DNA of 64,000 bases from Tsuneonella suprasediminis (GTDB taxonomy: Bacteria > Pseudomonadota > Alphaproteobacteria > Sphingomonadales > Sphingomonadaceae), in assembly GCF_003605755.1 (NCBI RefSeq), contig NZ_RAHJ01000017.1:1-64000 (forward strand). The letters run 5' to 3'. The position numbers and the translations under genes were made by a program. The notes beneath the pieces are model-generated. The model saw only the letters and a list, made by a program, of their open reading frames with translations. It had not been told where the DNA came from and searched no databases. Of the stretch, positions 38,779 to 48,900 are shown in pieces. How positions within the stretch are numbered: the first letter of the stretch is position 1; the number at the start of each line of letters is the position of its first letter.

Positions 38779-40158
38779 CTAAAGAACGTGCCGCCGTCTC
38801 GCCGGGTTTCGCGGTGGCACGGCCATGCCTCTCACCTTGATCCAGACCCGGCGGCGCCCGATCACTTGATTGCCCAGCAGGACGGTGAGGTCCATCGCAT
38901 GATCGCCATTGTATGCGGAATGCTCCGTGATGGTGGCCTCGTCCCCCGCGTGGTGACCCAGATCGTTCTCGCCCGCCGCCTCGTCGCCGCGGTTGCGGAC
39001 TGTCCATCGCAGTCTCGAACCTGGGGGTGGCGCATTTTGCAAGCTGAATGCGATGTCGCAGTCTTTGGGAATGGGCTGCAACTCGTTCAGGCCTTTCCAG
39101 GACACATGCGAATTCTTCTTGGGCGTGGCCACTATGGCAATCTGGGGGTCGAACTGGAACGGGACGAGCGCATTCGTTGTCTCCGCTTTCTCGGCCACCA
39201 TCTCCTCGTTGTCTTCGGGCATCGGGAAGAAATGGCCGAACGCCTCGGTCCATGTCTCTGCTGCCGTGAACTTGTCCTGCGCGCCATTGGCCCTCGCGGC
39301 GACGTCGACGAGGGTTTCCAACTGAGCGACGAACTCTGCATGTTCCGCATCCGACAGGCGATTGAGGTCTTCGCCTATGTCCACGGGATTGGGCACCTTC
39401 GCACCATCAGCGAGGCGTGCATGAACCACCGCAGCGATGCTTTCGAAAAGATCGGCATCATCGGTCGAAGTCAGATCCATTTCGCGAACTGCGTCTGCCA
39501 CGAGCACCGTCAGCAGAATGGAGGACGGTCTGGAGCCCTCGGCGAAGGTCAATGCCGCCCACATCTTCAAGTAGCGCACCTGACGCCGGACCTTCGTCCG
39601 CAGTGCCTGGTCCTTCTGCTCGTCCTTGAACCAGACGTAGATGGCCTTGGGATCGCTTCCTTCCCAACCCAGCGTCTCGGTCGCCAGCGCACGTGCATCG
39701 CGTTCCGCATCCAGATGGTAGCATGGCACATCGATATGGAAATCGGGCGCGAACGTGATGCGGTTGCAGCGCTCCTTCGGATCTTCGACACCCGTGGCGT
39801 CGTTCTCCGCATTGCTATGGTAATCCAGAAGCGCGTCCTGAACCAGCGCTTTGAGTTCCTCGGGCTCGTGGTCACCGTCCTCGGGCTCTCCCTCCCACTC
39901 GAAATACAGGCCGAGATCGATATCGAATTGGGCATGGGCGTTGTGAGGCCGGATCTGAGTGCCGAATTTGTATGACCCTTGTAGCCATGTCCTCATGGAG
40001 CATCCCGTCTCGTCCTTGATCCGCGCCTTCAGGAAATCCGCCAAGTCGTTCCAGCGCTCCTGTTGCGCCGCCTGCTGATCGTCCGTCGGAGTAATGCGGC
40101 GATGCAGTGTCTCCCTATCGGGATTGGAGGAGTGAAACAGGTCAGCGGCGATACCCAT
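38779..40158 (-). CDS. CBASS CD-NTase (cyclic nucleotide synthase)
   Basis: 459 residues. Nucleotidyltransferase core: G61-S62 in LQGSYKFGTQI, Asp79 and Asp81 in FDIDLGLYF, third Asp143 in FHIDVPCYH. The C-terminal part (about 340-445) is beta-rich (SHVSWKGLNELQPIPKDCDIAFSLQN...GRRRVWIKVRGM), like the adenylyl/guanylyl-cyclase and SMODS-associated sensor domain. On phage infection such enzymes make cyclic oligonucleotides that activate a partner effector. The patatin gene ends 6 bases upstream. The exact clade and product cannot be told from sequence alone. Confidence 0.9.
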   Translation of the reverse strand: MGIAADLFHSSNPDRETLHRRITPTDDQQAAQQERWNDLADFLKARIKDETGCSMRTWLQGSYKFGTQIRPHNAHAQFDIDLGLYFEWEGEPEDGDHEPEELKALVQDALLDYHSNAENDATGVEDPKERCNRITFAPDFHIDVPCYHLDAERDARALATETLGWEGSDPKAIYVWFKDEQKDQALRTKVRRQVRYLKMWAALTFAEGSRPSSILLTVLVADAVREMDLTSTDDADLFESIAAVVHARLADGAKVPNPVDIGEDLNRLSDAEHAEFVAQLETLVDVAARANGAQDKFTAAETWTEAFGHFFPMPEDNEEMVAEKAETTNALVPFQFDPQIAIVATPKKNSHVSWKGLNELQPIPKDCDIAFSLQNAPPPGSRLRWTVRNRGDEAAGENDLGHHAGDEATITEHSAYNGDHAMDLTVLLGNQVIGRRRVWIKVRGMAVPPRNPARRRHVL

Positions 40159-40164
40159 GGCTAC

Positions 40165-41151
40165 CTACATGCTGGCGTTGATGAAGGGACGATCCGCAGC
40201 CTCGTGCTGCAGCATCGATTGAAGGAGCGGATCCGGCGAACATTCGGCGAAGGAGTTCGCCGCCATCGCGAGCAGGGTGGCCCGTGCCTGCGGGCTCGCG
40301 CAATCGAGCGCCAAGTCAGTGCGCTGGCTGTCGGCCTGGTTCCGATCGATCCGGAGATATCTATCGCCCAGGCGATGCTTCATCATGTCGTCGGTCAGCG
40401 CCTGCTGTGAGCCGATGATCGCGTTGCTGAGCCTGTCACCCTTCACCCAATCCCATATGCCCATTGACGTCGAAGTGCCTGCCGAGAAAGCGAACGATTG
40501 CGACGTCGTGCCGACGCTGAGCATCCGAATTTCGTGTGGATCGATACCTAGGAAATTTTCCGCTTCGTGAACCGCTATCGCATCGGGCGAGTTCGCGAAA
40601 AGGCCGCCGTCGGCGAAGAGTTCATGCTGGATCCGGTGCGTCGGGAAATAGGTTGGCGCGGCCGAGGTAGCGAGAGCAACCTCGACGACGGGGAGGCGCC
40701 AATCGATCTTGAAATTGGCATGGTGGCCGGTCTTGAAGACCTTCGGTCCACCCTTGGTGAGGTTCACCGCAGCGACGACCGTTGGGCGACGCAGGTCCTT
40801 GACCAGGGTCTGTTGGCCTACAATGTCTTCGATGGTCTTGCGTAGAGCTGTTGCGGAATGCTTCGGTCGTGAGACGTTGCCGAGGAATTCGGCCCACTTT
40901 CGAGGTCCACGAGCCGGTGACTTACGACCGAATATCTTTTCGCCGTTCTCGACGAACGCGTCGCGAATATGCGCGGCGGGGACCCCGGATGCCAGTCCCA
41001 GGGCGACGATGCCGCCGATCGAGGTGCCAGCGAATAGATCTATGAAATCGGCCGTCCTGCGACCGCTCTGCTCCTCGATCTCTGCAAGGACAGCGATCGA
41101 ATACAGGCCGAGATAACCACCACCGGAAAGAGATAGGATCTGGAACGTCAC
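40165..41151 (-). CDS. capV: CBASS effector, patatin-like phospholipase (CapV type)
   Basis: 328 residues. Patatin hallmarks are complete: oxyanion loop SGGGYLG (9-15), nucleophile Ser44 in GTSIGG, and Asp181 in the DGG motif (FADGGLFANSPD). Patatin effectors of CBASS degrade membrane phospholipids when bound by the cyclic nucleotide made by the neighbouring CD-NTase, killing the infected cell. The start is a GTG with a GGGGG run upstream. First gene of a two-gene type I CBASS operon; no Cap2/Cap3 or HORMA/TRIP13 genes are present. Confidence 0.92.
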   Translation of the reverse strand: MTFQILSLSGGGYLGLYSIAVLAEIEEQSGRRTADFIDLFAGTSIGGIVALGLASGVPAAHIRDAFVENGEKIFGRKSPARGPRKWAEFLGNVSRPKHSATALRKTIEDIVGQQTLVKDLRRPTVVAAVNLTKGGPKVFKTGHHANFKIDWRLPVVEVALATSAAPTYFPTHRIQHELFADGGLFANSPDAIAVHEAENFLGIDPHEIRMLSVGTTSQSFAFSAGTSTSMGIWDWVKGDRLSNAIIGSQQALTDDMMKHRLGDRYLRIDRNQADSQRTDLALDCASPQARATLLAMAANSFAECSPDPLLQSMLQHEAADRPFINASM

Positions 41152-41620
41152 GAGGCCCCCTTTACCCCGAACATAGTGAGAACAGGGGGCGGTTCAAGGC
41201 GGCTGGTCGGCTTAGCCACACCTCGCGTGCGCTGCGAATTGCAAGCGGCCCGTCATTAGGATCTCGTTTCTCGCGCGGTTGACCCCGACTTATGGTCCGA
41301 GCTGACCAACAAACTGCGGGCTCTTCTTTTCCATCTAAACAACCCTTCGATCACACCTCCTCCTACGGATGAAAGGCAGCGGGCGACGAGCGAAGAAGGT
41401 TTTACCATGGGCGATTGTGGATCGACGCCTGAGCGCCGCCTCAACTTAAAGCTGCGCGCATGGAACTCGCCTGAGTATTTGGGCTGGCCAAGCGAACTAG
41501 AAATCCTCTTCAGTTCCCCTTCTTCTCGAGAGCCCGCGCCGTGAGGGCACCCGTCCCTCAGCGACTAATAAGCGATTTGCCGATCACCTGACCCGACTAT
41601 ACCGCTTGTCACCCCGGCAT
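41152..41620. other. Gene-poor gap with a possible gene relic
   Basis: No convincing gene in 469 bp. On the plus strand a frame is open from 41260 to 41544 (after a TAG at 41257) and reads like coding sequence (for example VDPDLWSELTNKLRALLFHL), but the first ATG is at 41407 and would give only 45 residues. This may be the remains of an older gene. The gap also holds the promoter for the CBASS operon. Confidence 0.35.
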
Positions 41621-42730
41621 TCAGCTTCTGTATTTCCGCCGAAGTAGGGCGAGCAGATCCTCGCGGATCCGAGCGCGTTCGGCGCGCAACGCCATGCGTG
41701 TTCGGTCGGGCGGATTGAGCAACACCGAGCCGGAAGCCGATCGGTCCATTGCGATCTGCATCGAGTCAGGACTGGCAGCTTGCTGGTTTGCAGTGCGCCA
41801 TCCGAATACGCCGCTGGTGCCGATATCGACAGCAATGACGATGCGTGTCAGTCGTTGGGTGCGGTCGAACTTCTCCAGCAACCTGTCCGCGAAGGTGAGC
41901 CCTCTTTCGATCGCCTGACCGACGTGTTCTTCGATCAGGGGCTTGAGATGCCCGGTCGCTTCCTCGATAGGAACGGATAAGAGCATTGCGCCAGCCTCGT
42001 CCATGCGTAGTGCCGCTCCGTTTTCCTGTTCGATGACGAGCGCGCCCTGATCGAGCCGAGGTGCGGTCCGAAGCCGATAGGAGAAATAGCCGTGTGCGGA
42101 GGACAGGTCCGCGACGATGCTGTCGACCAGCGATTGGTTTTCGATCTCGCTCGGCCGCAGGATGGTCTGCACAGGCCCACCGACGACTGCGAGATGCAGC
42201 AGTGGCCCGGTCATCCGCACCATGCCGCACTCCTCGACTGGAATCACGTCGCGTGCCTTTTCGACCAGTGCACCGACGTCGACTGGCGTGGTGGCAGCCG
42301 ACAACTGATGCCTGGCAATGGCGCGGGTTACTTCGGTGCGCAGTTCCTCCGATGAACGGAAGGTCTGCCCGCGGTGCATCCCGGTATCGTAGTCCTCGAC
42401 CTCGTCCACGAAGCGTTGCTGAGCCTCTTCGCGAGTCACCCCGGCCTGCACGAACGGAATGACTTTTCCCTCTCCTGCTGCTTCCCGAAACTCCTCATGC
42501 GTCGGGGAGATGCCCGATTGGGTTTCGGACCAGCCGTAGCGTTCGCCGAGTATCAGGACGACGAGGTCCGCCTCCCGCACGCCTTGCAGGCATGCCACCC
42601 GCGAAGGGATGTTGGATGCCGGGAAATCCTCGGCACGGATTATCTCGTGATCGAGGCTGCGGATCGCGGCGAACGCCGCTTCGCGGTATTCCTCGAAACC
42701 GTTCATGACACTGCTGACGAAGATCTTCAT
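41621..42730 (-). CDS. DUF4062-domain protein paired with nucleosidase-domain protein
   Basis: 369 residues. The N-terminal 100 residues are a DUF4062 domain (MKIFVSSVMNGFEEYREAAFAAIRSLDHEIIRAEDFPAS...VVLILGERYG), a TIR-like fold usually found attached to STAND NTPases. The remaining 270 residues are unrecognised, with a beta-rich middle (PLLHLAVVGGPVQTILRPSEIENQSLVDSIVADLSS). AGGGAAG lies just upstream of the ATG, 8 bases after the stop of the nucleosidase gene, so the two are one operon. A sensor or signalling role in defence is inferred from domain and neighbours. Confidence 0.85.
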   Translation of the reverse strand: MKIFVSSVMNGFEEYREAAFAAIRSLDHEIIRAEDFPASNIPSRVACLQGVREADLVVLILGERYGWSETQSGISPTHEEFREAAGEGKVIPFVQAGVTREEAQQRFVDEVEDYDTGMHRGQTFRSSEELRTEVTRAIARHQLSAATTPVDVGALVEKARDVIPVEECGMVRMTGPLLHLAVVGGPVQTILRPSEIENQSLVDSIVADLSSAHGYFSYRLRTAPRLDQGALVIEQENGAALRMDEAGAMLLSVPIEEATGHLKPLIEEHVGQAIERGLTFADRLLEKFDRTQRLTRIVIAVDIGTSGVFGWRTANQQAASPDSMQIAMDRSASGSVLLNPPDRTRMALRAERARIREDLLALLRRKYRS

Positions 42731-42738
42731 TGTCTTCC

Positions 42739-45700
42739 CTAGCCGTCTTTCTCGATAAGACGCTTAAGCCGAGCCTTATCCAGGTCGATCTCGAGCGGTT
42801 TCAGCATATCGTCTGCTGCGTCCAGCAGCGCTAACTTGTCCTCTTTCTTCCCGTGCGCCCAATACATTCTCGTCATGTAATGACTCACCATGGTCATACG
42901 CAGGAATGTGGCGCGCGGGATGGTTTTGATTGCTTCCCGAAGAGGTTTGCGCCCCTTTGCCGGATCAATGTCTATCAACCAGCTCCCCTTGATCAGATCC
43001 TCCATCGGACCTTCGACGACCGACGCCTCGACGCTAGTGGAAAGCACCCTGTGCCTGGCCTGTTCGCAAAGGAAGGTCATCGTGCGCCGTATGGGGTCCG
43101 CCATTGCCGAGTATTCGAAGAGGTCGATCAGGCCCGCTACGAACTTGCGCTTCTCTTCGATATCCTCGGGCCCCGGCATATCGGCTAGCGCCTCGTCGGT
43201 CGTGATCGCCTCCTTCAGGCCCTTGAAGTCGATTTCCGACTGAACCCGGTTCCATTCGTCCGTGAATGCCGCACTTCCTTTGATGAGCAGGGAGCTGAGG
43301 CGACGTTTCTCGTTCGCTTCCAGATGCTCGGCACCGGCACCGAGCAGCACCGTTGCGATGGTCCATGCCATTCCCATTCGATCGAGTGGAGCAATGCGCT
43401 CTGCCCAGGCTTCGTCTGCGCCTTCGTCCCTGTTTTCACGCTGTCGCCCGGCTTCCTCACGGACGCGATCTTGAAGGTCGAGCAGGGTCTGCTTTTCCTC
43501 AAGGTTGCTCGCGCCCTTCTTGACTGCATCGACTGCGTTCTGGAGCCGTCTTTTCAACCGGTTGGTCGCACCTCGATCACGAACTTGCACAGGTGAAATT
43601 TCCTCACCGAATAGGATATGGTCCTTCCCGTTCTTTTCCCTGAGTTCCTCGATTGAAGCTTCGAGCGCGTTGCAGACTCGCGTGAAAATCGAAGGAGCTG
43701 CTCCGATTTCGGCATAGAGATCGAAAGTGACGAAGTCGAAGTCTTCGCCGATCGCGAAGTAGCGCTCAGCGTCGTCCGGCCGGGCCGCCAGTTCTACGGC
43801 CAAGAGGTATGCTTCGATGAAGGGTAGCGAGATATGCACCTTACCGGACTCGAAGTGTAGGATGCCTTGATCTTCGAACCCGCGGATGAAGGACAACGGA
43901 TTGATGTCGAAGTCGTGACGATCGGCGAATTCTTGAGTGAAAGCGATGAGCGCCGCCTGGTCGAAGTTCCGCTTCTCAAGGCGCATTTCGTAGGCAAGGC
44001 TTCTGAGGAAGCGAGCCCGTGTCGTCCGGCCGAGGTTAACGTCTGACCTGTCGCCTGCGACAATGAAGGTGAGGAATCCATCAACCGCGAGCTGTATCAG
44101 TTCAGCTCGCCGATTAGCTTGCAGAAGTGCGGACAGAGTCTCACGCGGGATCCCAGCGAAGTAGGTCGGGTGCGCATCAAGCCTGAACTGATTGAATGTG
44201 TCCCTCAGTCGCTTTGCTATGACCTCGGAATCTCCGCCGCTCATACCGAAGTTCTTCTGGATGAAGTTCGCGATCTCGAGGAAGGATATGCTGCAGCTGT
44301 CGTAGTGGACTGCGGCAGATCTCGACGCGAAAGTGGACTCACCGACAAGTGCGTCGTCTCCCCGAGTGATGAACACGCATTTTGCATCGGGATACTTATC
44401 GATTTCGTCGAGTATCGCCTCGACGCGATGTTTATAGGCAAAGGGCATGTTCTCGACGATGAAAACGATGCGAGCGCCGTCGTGTTCGCGAAGTTTCTCT
44501 AAGTCGTGCTCAACGATGCTCGTGAACACGCTCTGCTTCCCCCTGATGGCCTCGCCGTCGATAATGATCGGCACTGCCTGGCGGTCGTCGAACACGGCAG
44601 TCAGCAGATCGCTGGCCACTACCCATGGAAGACTCTGATCGGGGTAGGTCCTGGGAAGGCTGAGGACGATCCGATCCTTACGCTTTAGCGCCAACCGGAC
44701 ATCAACCGGGTCGTCTTGAACATCTGTGCCGTCACCCTCAGGTGTTCGACGCACTCTGGGCAATGGAAGTCGGTAACCCTTTTCCTGGAGTTTGTATTCG
44801 GGGGAGAGCTTCCGCAGAGCCTCGTCGATCTCTTGCCTGATTTCGCCTAGCGTCGTGACGAGTAAACCGGGATCGGCGGCTTCAGGCTCAAGCGGTAAGG
44901 TCGTCTGTCCGTTGTTCCGTCTGCCAAGCACAGCGTTCCGGAAGTAGTGGTTTTCGGCGATGTGGAAGTGCAGAAGGCCTGCGGCATTCGCTGCTGCCAG
45001 CGCTCGGACTGCGCCCTTGCTGGCCTGCTCCAGCTTCTTCTTGTCTTTATCGGCGTAGTCGGAAATACCCCTGATGCTCATAGCTGGGGTATTTCCGTGG
45101 TATTTGGCCTGCGCGAAAACCCCACCGGATTCCGTTTCGACAGCCAGGACTGCCCGGTCTACCTTCCTCAGCTTCTCGTTGTAGACCTTGCTTTTGCTAA
45201 CCATGCCACAGACGATGACGCCCGATAACGTGATTGGCGCGCCGATCCTTTCGTTCTGCCCACCGGGGGCCGGCACTTCGCCTGGGACCAAATTTTCCGC
45301 GGCCACTTTTCGTTCTTCCAGCCAAGTCAGGTAGGCTGGCCGAACGTCGGACTGAGTGCGGGCGAAATTGAAGGCCTGAGTGAACTTGTCGGGTGTCTCG
45401 TAATGGTATGGAGAGAATTCCGTATCCGCATCATCGGCGTCGTTCTCTTCCGAACCGGATCCGAGGTCGCTGATCTTGTTATTGTCGAGAACGTCCGCGA
45501 CCCTTCCACTGTAGCAGACCGAAGCAAGGTGCATATCGTCGCTTAGGCTGCCCGCGATACCGAGACAGATCATCAGGCCGACATCGTATTGAGTGAGCAG
45601 GAAATTCGTTGCGTTCGTGGCGTGGGTTTTTCCCATTCCCTGCTGCTGCACCACCACCATCGATATATCGGGACTGCCGCTGTTTACGACATGGCATAGG

Positions 45701-45825
45701 ACCGTGTCCGTGCTGCGATTCTCTACACTTGGGAAGCGCTGCATCACTTGGATGAGCTCTTCCTCAAGTGGGACCACCAACGCGATATCGAAATACTGCT
45801 TCTTGTTCTCTTCGGTCATTACCAT
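42739..45825 (-). CDS. PNP-family nucleosidase fused to a P-loop-less STAND-like region
   Basis: 1028 residues. Residues about 10-290 are a nucleoside phosphorylase/nucleosidase domain: LMICLGIAGSLSDD, Glu232 in AVETESGG and catalytic-type Asp256 in SIRGISDYADKD. From about 380 the order resembles a STAND ATPase: RIVLSLPRTYPDQSLPW sits where Walker A would be but has no GxxGxGK; RIVFIVENMP sits at Walker B; then CVFITRG and a winged-helix-like part (HPTYFAGIPRETLSALLQANRRAELIQLAVDGFL). The C-terminal 350 residues are helical. PNP-domain effectors that destroy ATP are known in anti-phage systems; that role here is inference. Confidence 0.85.
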   Translation of the reverse strand: MVMTEENKKQYFDIALVVPLEEELIQVMQRFPSVENRSTDTVLCHVVNSGSPDISMVVVQQQGMGKTHATNATNFLLTQYDVGLMICLGIAGSLSDDMHLASVCYSGRVADVLDNNKISDLGSGSEENDADDADTEFSPYHYETPDKFTQAFNFARTQSDVRPAYLTWLEERKVAAENLVPGEVPAPGGQNERIGAPITLSGVIVCGMVSKSKVYNEKLRKVDRAVLAVETESGGVFAQAKYHGNTPAMSIRGISDYADKDKKKLEQASKGAVRALAAANAAGLLHFHIAENHYFRNAVLGRRNNGQTTLPLEPEAADPGLLVTTLGEIRQEIDEALRKLSPEYKLQEKGYRLPLPRVRRTPEGDGTDVQDDPVDVRLALKRKDRIVLSLPRTYPDQSLPWVVASDLLTAVFDDRQAVPIIIDGEAIRGKQSVFTSIVEHDLEKLREHDGARIVFIVENMPFAYKHRVEAILDEIDKYPDAKCVFITRGDDALVGESTFASRSAAVHYDSCSISFLEIANFIQKNFGMSGGDSEVIAKRLRDTFNQFRLDAHPTYFAGIPRETLSALLQANRRAELIQLAVDGFLTFIVAGDRSDVNLGRTTRARFLRSLAYEMRLEKRNFDQAALIAFTQEFADRHDFDINPLSFIRGFEDQGILHFESGKVHISLPFIEAYLLAVELAARPDDAERYFAIGEDFDFVTFDLYAEIGAAPSIFTRVCNALEASIEELREKNGKDHILFGEEISPVQVRDRGATNRLKRRLQNAVDAVKKGASNLEEKQTLLDLQDRVREEAGRQRENRDEGADEAWAERIAPLDRMGMAWTIATVLLGAGAEHLEANEKRRLSSLLIKGSAAFTDEWNRVQSEIDFKGLKEAITTDEALADMPGPEDIEEKRKFVAGLIDLFEYSAMADPIRRTMTFLCEQARHRVLSTSVEASVVEGPMEDLIKGSWLIDIDPAKGRKPLREAIKTIPRATFLRMTMVSHYMTRMYWAHGKKEDKLALLDAADDMLKPLEIDLDKARLKRLIEKDG

Positions 45826-45937
45826 CGGTTAGCCGGTCCTGGATTATCGAGCAATTGTTCTCTTTACGTTCTTTGATACAGCATCGTCGGGCGGTGCTTC
45901 ACGAGGCGCCGTATTCGTCCGCCTGTCTCAGCCCCAT

Positions 45938-48900
45938 TTATACGAGCCCCTGATAGCGATCGAAGAATGCTGTCAGCTTTTCGATCACGCCCTGCTTTCG
46001 GATTGAATGCCCACCCCCTTTCACGAAACGCGATACCGGCGGCATGATCTTCGTGACTCCGATTCCGGTGACGGGCAGCACGCCGTCGCGGAAGGCATTC
46101 TCGACGAATTCCCTGGTCTCGTCGCCTTTCAGGCCTTCTTCGGTGATCAGCTGGGCGAGTTCTTCGTCCTTCCGGGCAGCCAAGAAGGCCCGCCATTGAA
46201 CATCGACATCCGAACCGGCGGACACCGAGTCCACGAACCGTTCGATTAGGTCCTTCTTGTTGCGCAAGGAGGGGCTGGAATCGATGGCCCGGTCGATCGT
46301 GGCGAGGATTTCCTTGTCCTCGGTTCCACCCCTCGCATTGATATATTTTTCGACCAGCATCAGGATGTAGTCGACGTTGATCTCGACCTGCTTGACCAGT
46401 TCGATCTCGAATACGACATCGTCGTTGATCGCTTCCTTGTCGGCTTCGGAGGCGCTGCGGAATTCCGCATAGAGGTCGAGGTAGATGCTGAGATAGTCCT
46501 GATATTCGCGAGGGGTCAGGATTTCCTTGCCGGCGAAATCATCGAACGCCACGAGGATGTTCCGTAGCCGCAGGATTGACCCAAACAACCTGATGAAGGC
46601 CTTCTGTGCTTTCTCTCCGATGATCCGATGGCCGATCGGGAATTCGTCCTGCAGCCTCGCCACCGCAGCCTCGTATTCTGCGTAGTATTCGGCGAACGGC
46701 CTGAGCAGGACGATGCCCTTGGCGTCCTTGTTGCCGAATAGGGCGAGCGCATCATTGGTTTCCTGCTCCAGATCGCGGAAGGAGACGATGTTGCCGTATG
46801 TCTTGACCGAGTTGAGGATACGGTTGGTGCGCGAATAGGCCTGAATCAGTCCGTGAGCGCGCAGGCTCTTGTCGACCCAGAGCGTGTTCAAGGTGGTCGC
46901 GTCGAAGCCCGTGAGGAACATGTTGACCACGATGGCGATGTCGACCTGGCGGCTCTTCAGGCGCAGCGACAGGTCCTTGTAGTAGTTTTGGAACTTGTCG
47001 GCGGACGTGTCGAAGCTGGTGTTGAACAAGGCGTTGTAGTCCTTGATCGCATCCTCGAGAAAATCGCGAGAACTCTTGTCGAGGTCGCTGGTCTCGAATT
47101 CCTCTTCGCCGAGCAGGCCGTCCTCGTCGTCCTCGTTGGCAGCGTAGCTGTAGATCAGGCCGATCTTTAGACGCTGCGCGGAAGGCAAGGATGATTGCTG
47201 TCGCTTGAACTCTGCATAATAGCGCTTGGCGGCATCGATGGACGCCGTAGCGAGAATGGAATTGAAGCCCGCCATGCGCTTGCCATCGTGGCGGTAGGAG
47301 ACGCTGCGCCTGGTCTTCTGGTCGAAGTGTTCGCGGATGTATTCCACCACGCCGGCGATCCGCTCCGGCGCCAGCAGAGCCCTCTCGGTGTCGATCGCGG
47401 ACACCTTCTTGTCCTTGATCGCGCTGCTGGTCTTGATGGTGTTGATATAGTCGATCCTGAACGGCAGCACGTTCTTGTCGTTGATGGCATCGACGATCGT
47501 ATAGGTGTGCAGCTGATCTCCGAAGGCCTGCGCGGTGGTGCGCCTAAGGGGATTTCCGCCGCTGCCCGAGTTATCCGCGAAGATCGGCGTGCCGGTGAAG
47601 CCGAACAGGTGATAATGCTTGAAGGTCTTCGTGATCTCGGCGTGCATATCGCCGAACTGGCTACGGTGGCATTCGTCGAAGATGACGACGACGTGGGCAT
47701 CGTAGATGGGGTGCTTGCGGTTGGTCGCGACAAAGCGGGAAAGCTTCTGGATGGTCGTGACGATGATCTTCGCGTCCGGATCGGCCAACTGCTTCTGGAG
47801 CACCGATGTCGACGTGTTCGAATTGGCTGCCCCCTTCTCGAACCGCTCGTATTCGCGCATCGTCTGGTAATCGAGGTCCTTGCGGTCGACGACGAACAGC
47901 ACCTTGTCGATTCCGGGTAGATCGCGTGCAAGCTGAGCGGTCTTGAAGCTGGTGAGCGTTTTCCCGCTGCCTGTGGTGTGCCAGACGTAGCCGCCGGCTG
48001 AGATGGTCCCGAGCTGATCGTAGTTGGTGGAGGTCTCGATCCGAAGCAGGATCTGCTCGGCCGCCACGATCTGGTAGGGCCGCATGACCAGCAGTTTCCG
48101 GTCGACGTCGAACACGCAGTAGCGCGTGAGGATGTTGAGCAGCGTGTGCTTGGCGAAGAAGGTCTTGGTGAAGCCTGCGAGGCTGGTGATCGGCCGGTTC
48201 TTCGCGTCGGCCCACCAGCTGGTGAAGGCGTAGCTGTTCGACGTCTTCTGGCGCGAACGCTTGGCACGTTGTTCGGCGAGGTGCCCTTCGCGAACGGTGT
48301 TGCTGTAGTATTTTGTCAGCGTTCCGTTGCTGATGACGAACAGCTGAACATACTGGAAAAGACCGGATCCCGCCCAGAAGCTGTCCCGCTGATAGCGATT
48401 GATCTGGTTGAAGGCCTCGCGAAGGTCCACACCGCGGCGCTTGAGCTCGATATGCACCATCGGCAGACCGTTGACGAGGATCGTGACATCGTATCGATTG
48501 CTTCGAGGCCTGGCGGCGTCGGCGTTGGCGATCTCGTATTGGTTGATCACCTGCAGGCTGTTGTTGTGGATGTTGGTCTTGTCGAGCAGGTAGACGTTCT
48601 TGCTCGTCCCATCGTCCCGCTTGAGGACCTGGACGTGGTCTTCTTGGATCCGCGCGGTCTTTTCGATGATCCCGTCGTTGGCGCTGGAAATGCAGGTCTC
48701 GAAGAAGCGCTTCCACTCAGCGTCCGAGAACTTGATCTTGTTCAGCTTCTCCAGCTGGGCCCGAAGGTTGGCTACAAGCGCCTCTTCCGACGTCAGCGGG
48801 AGATACTCGTAGGCTTGCGCCTGAAGCTGCTCGATCAACGTCTTCTCGAGCGCATCTTCCGACTGATAGGCGGTATCGCGCACCCCGCTCTTCTCGGGGA

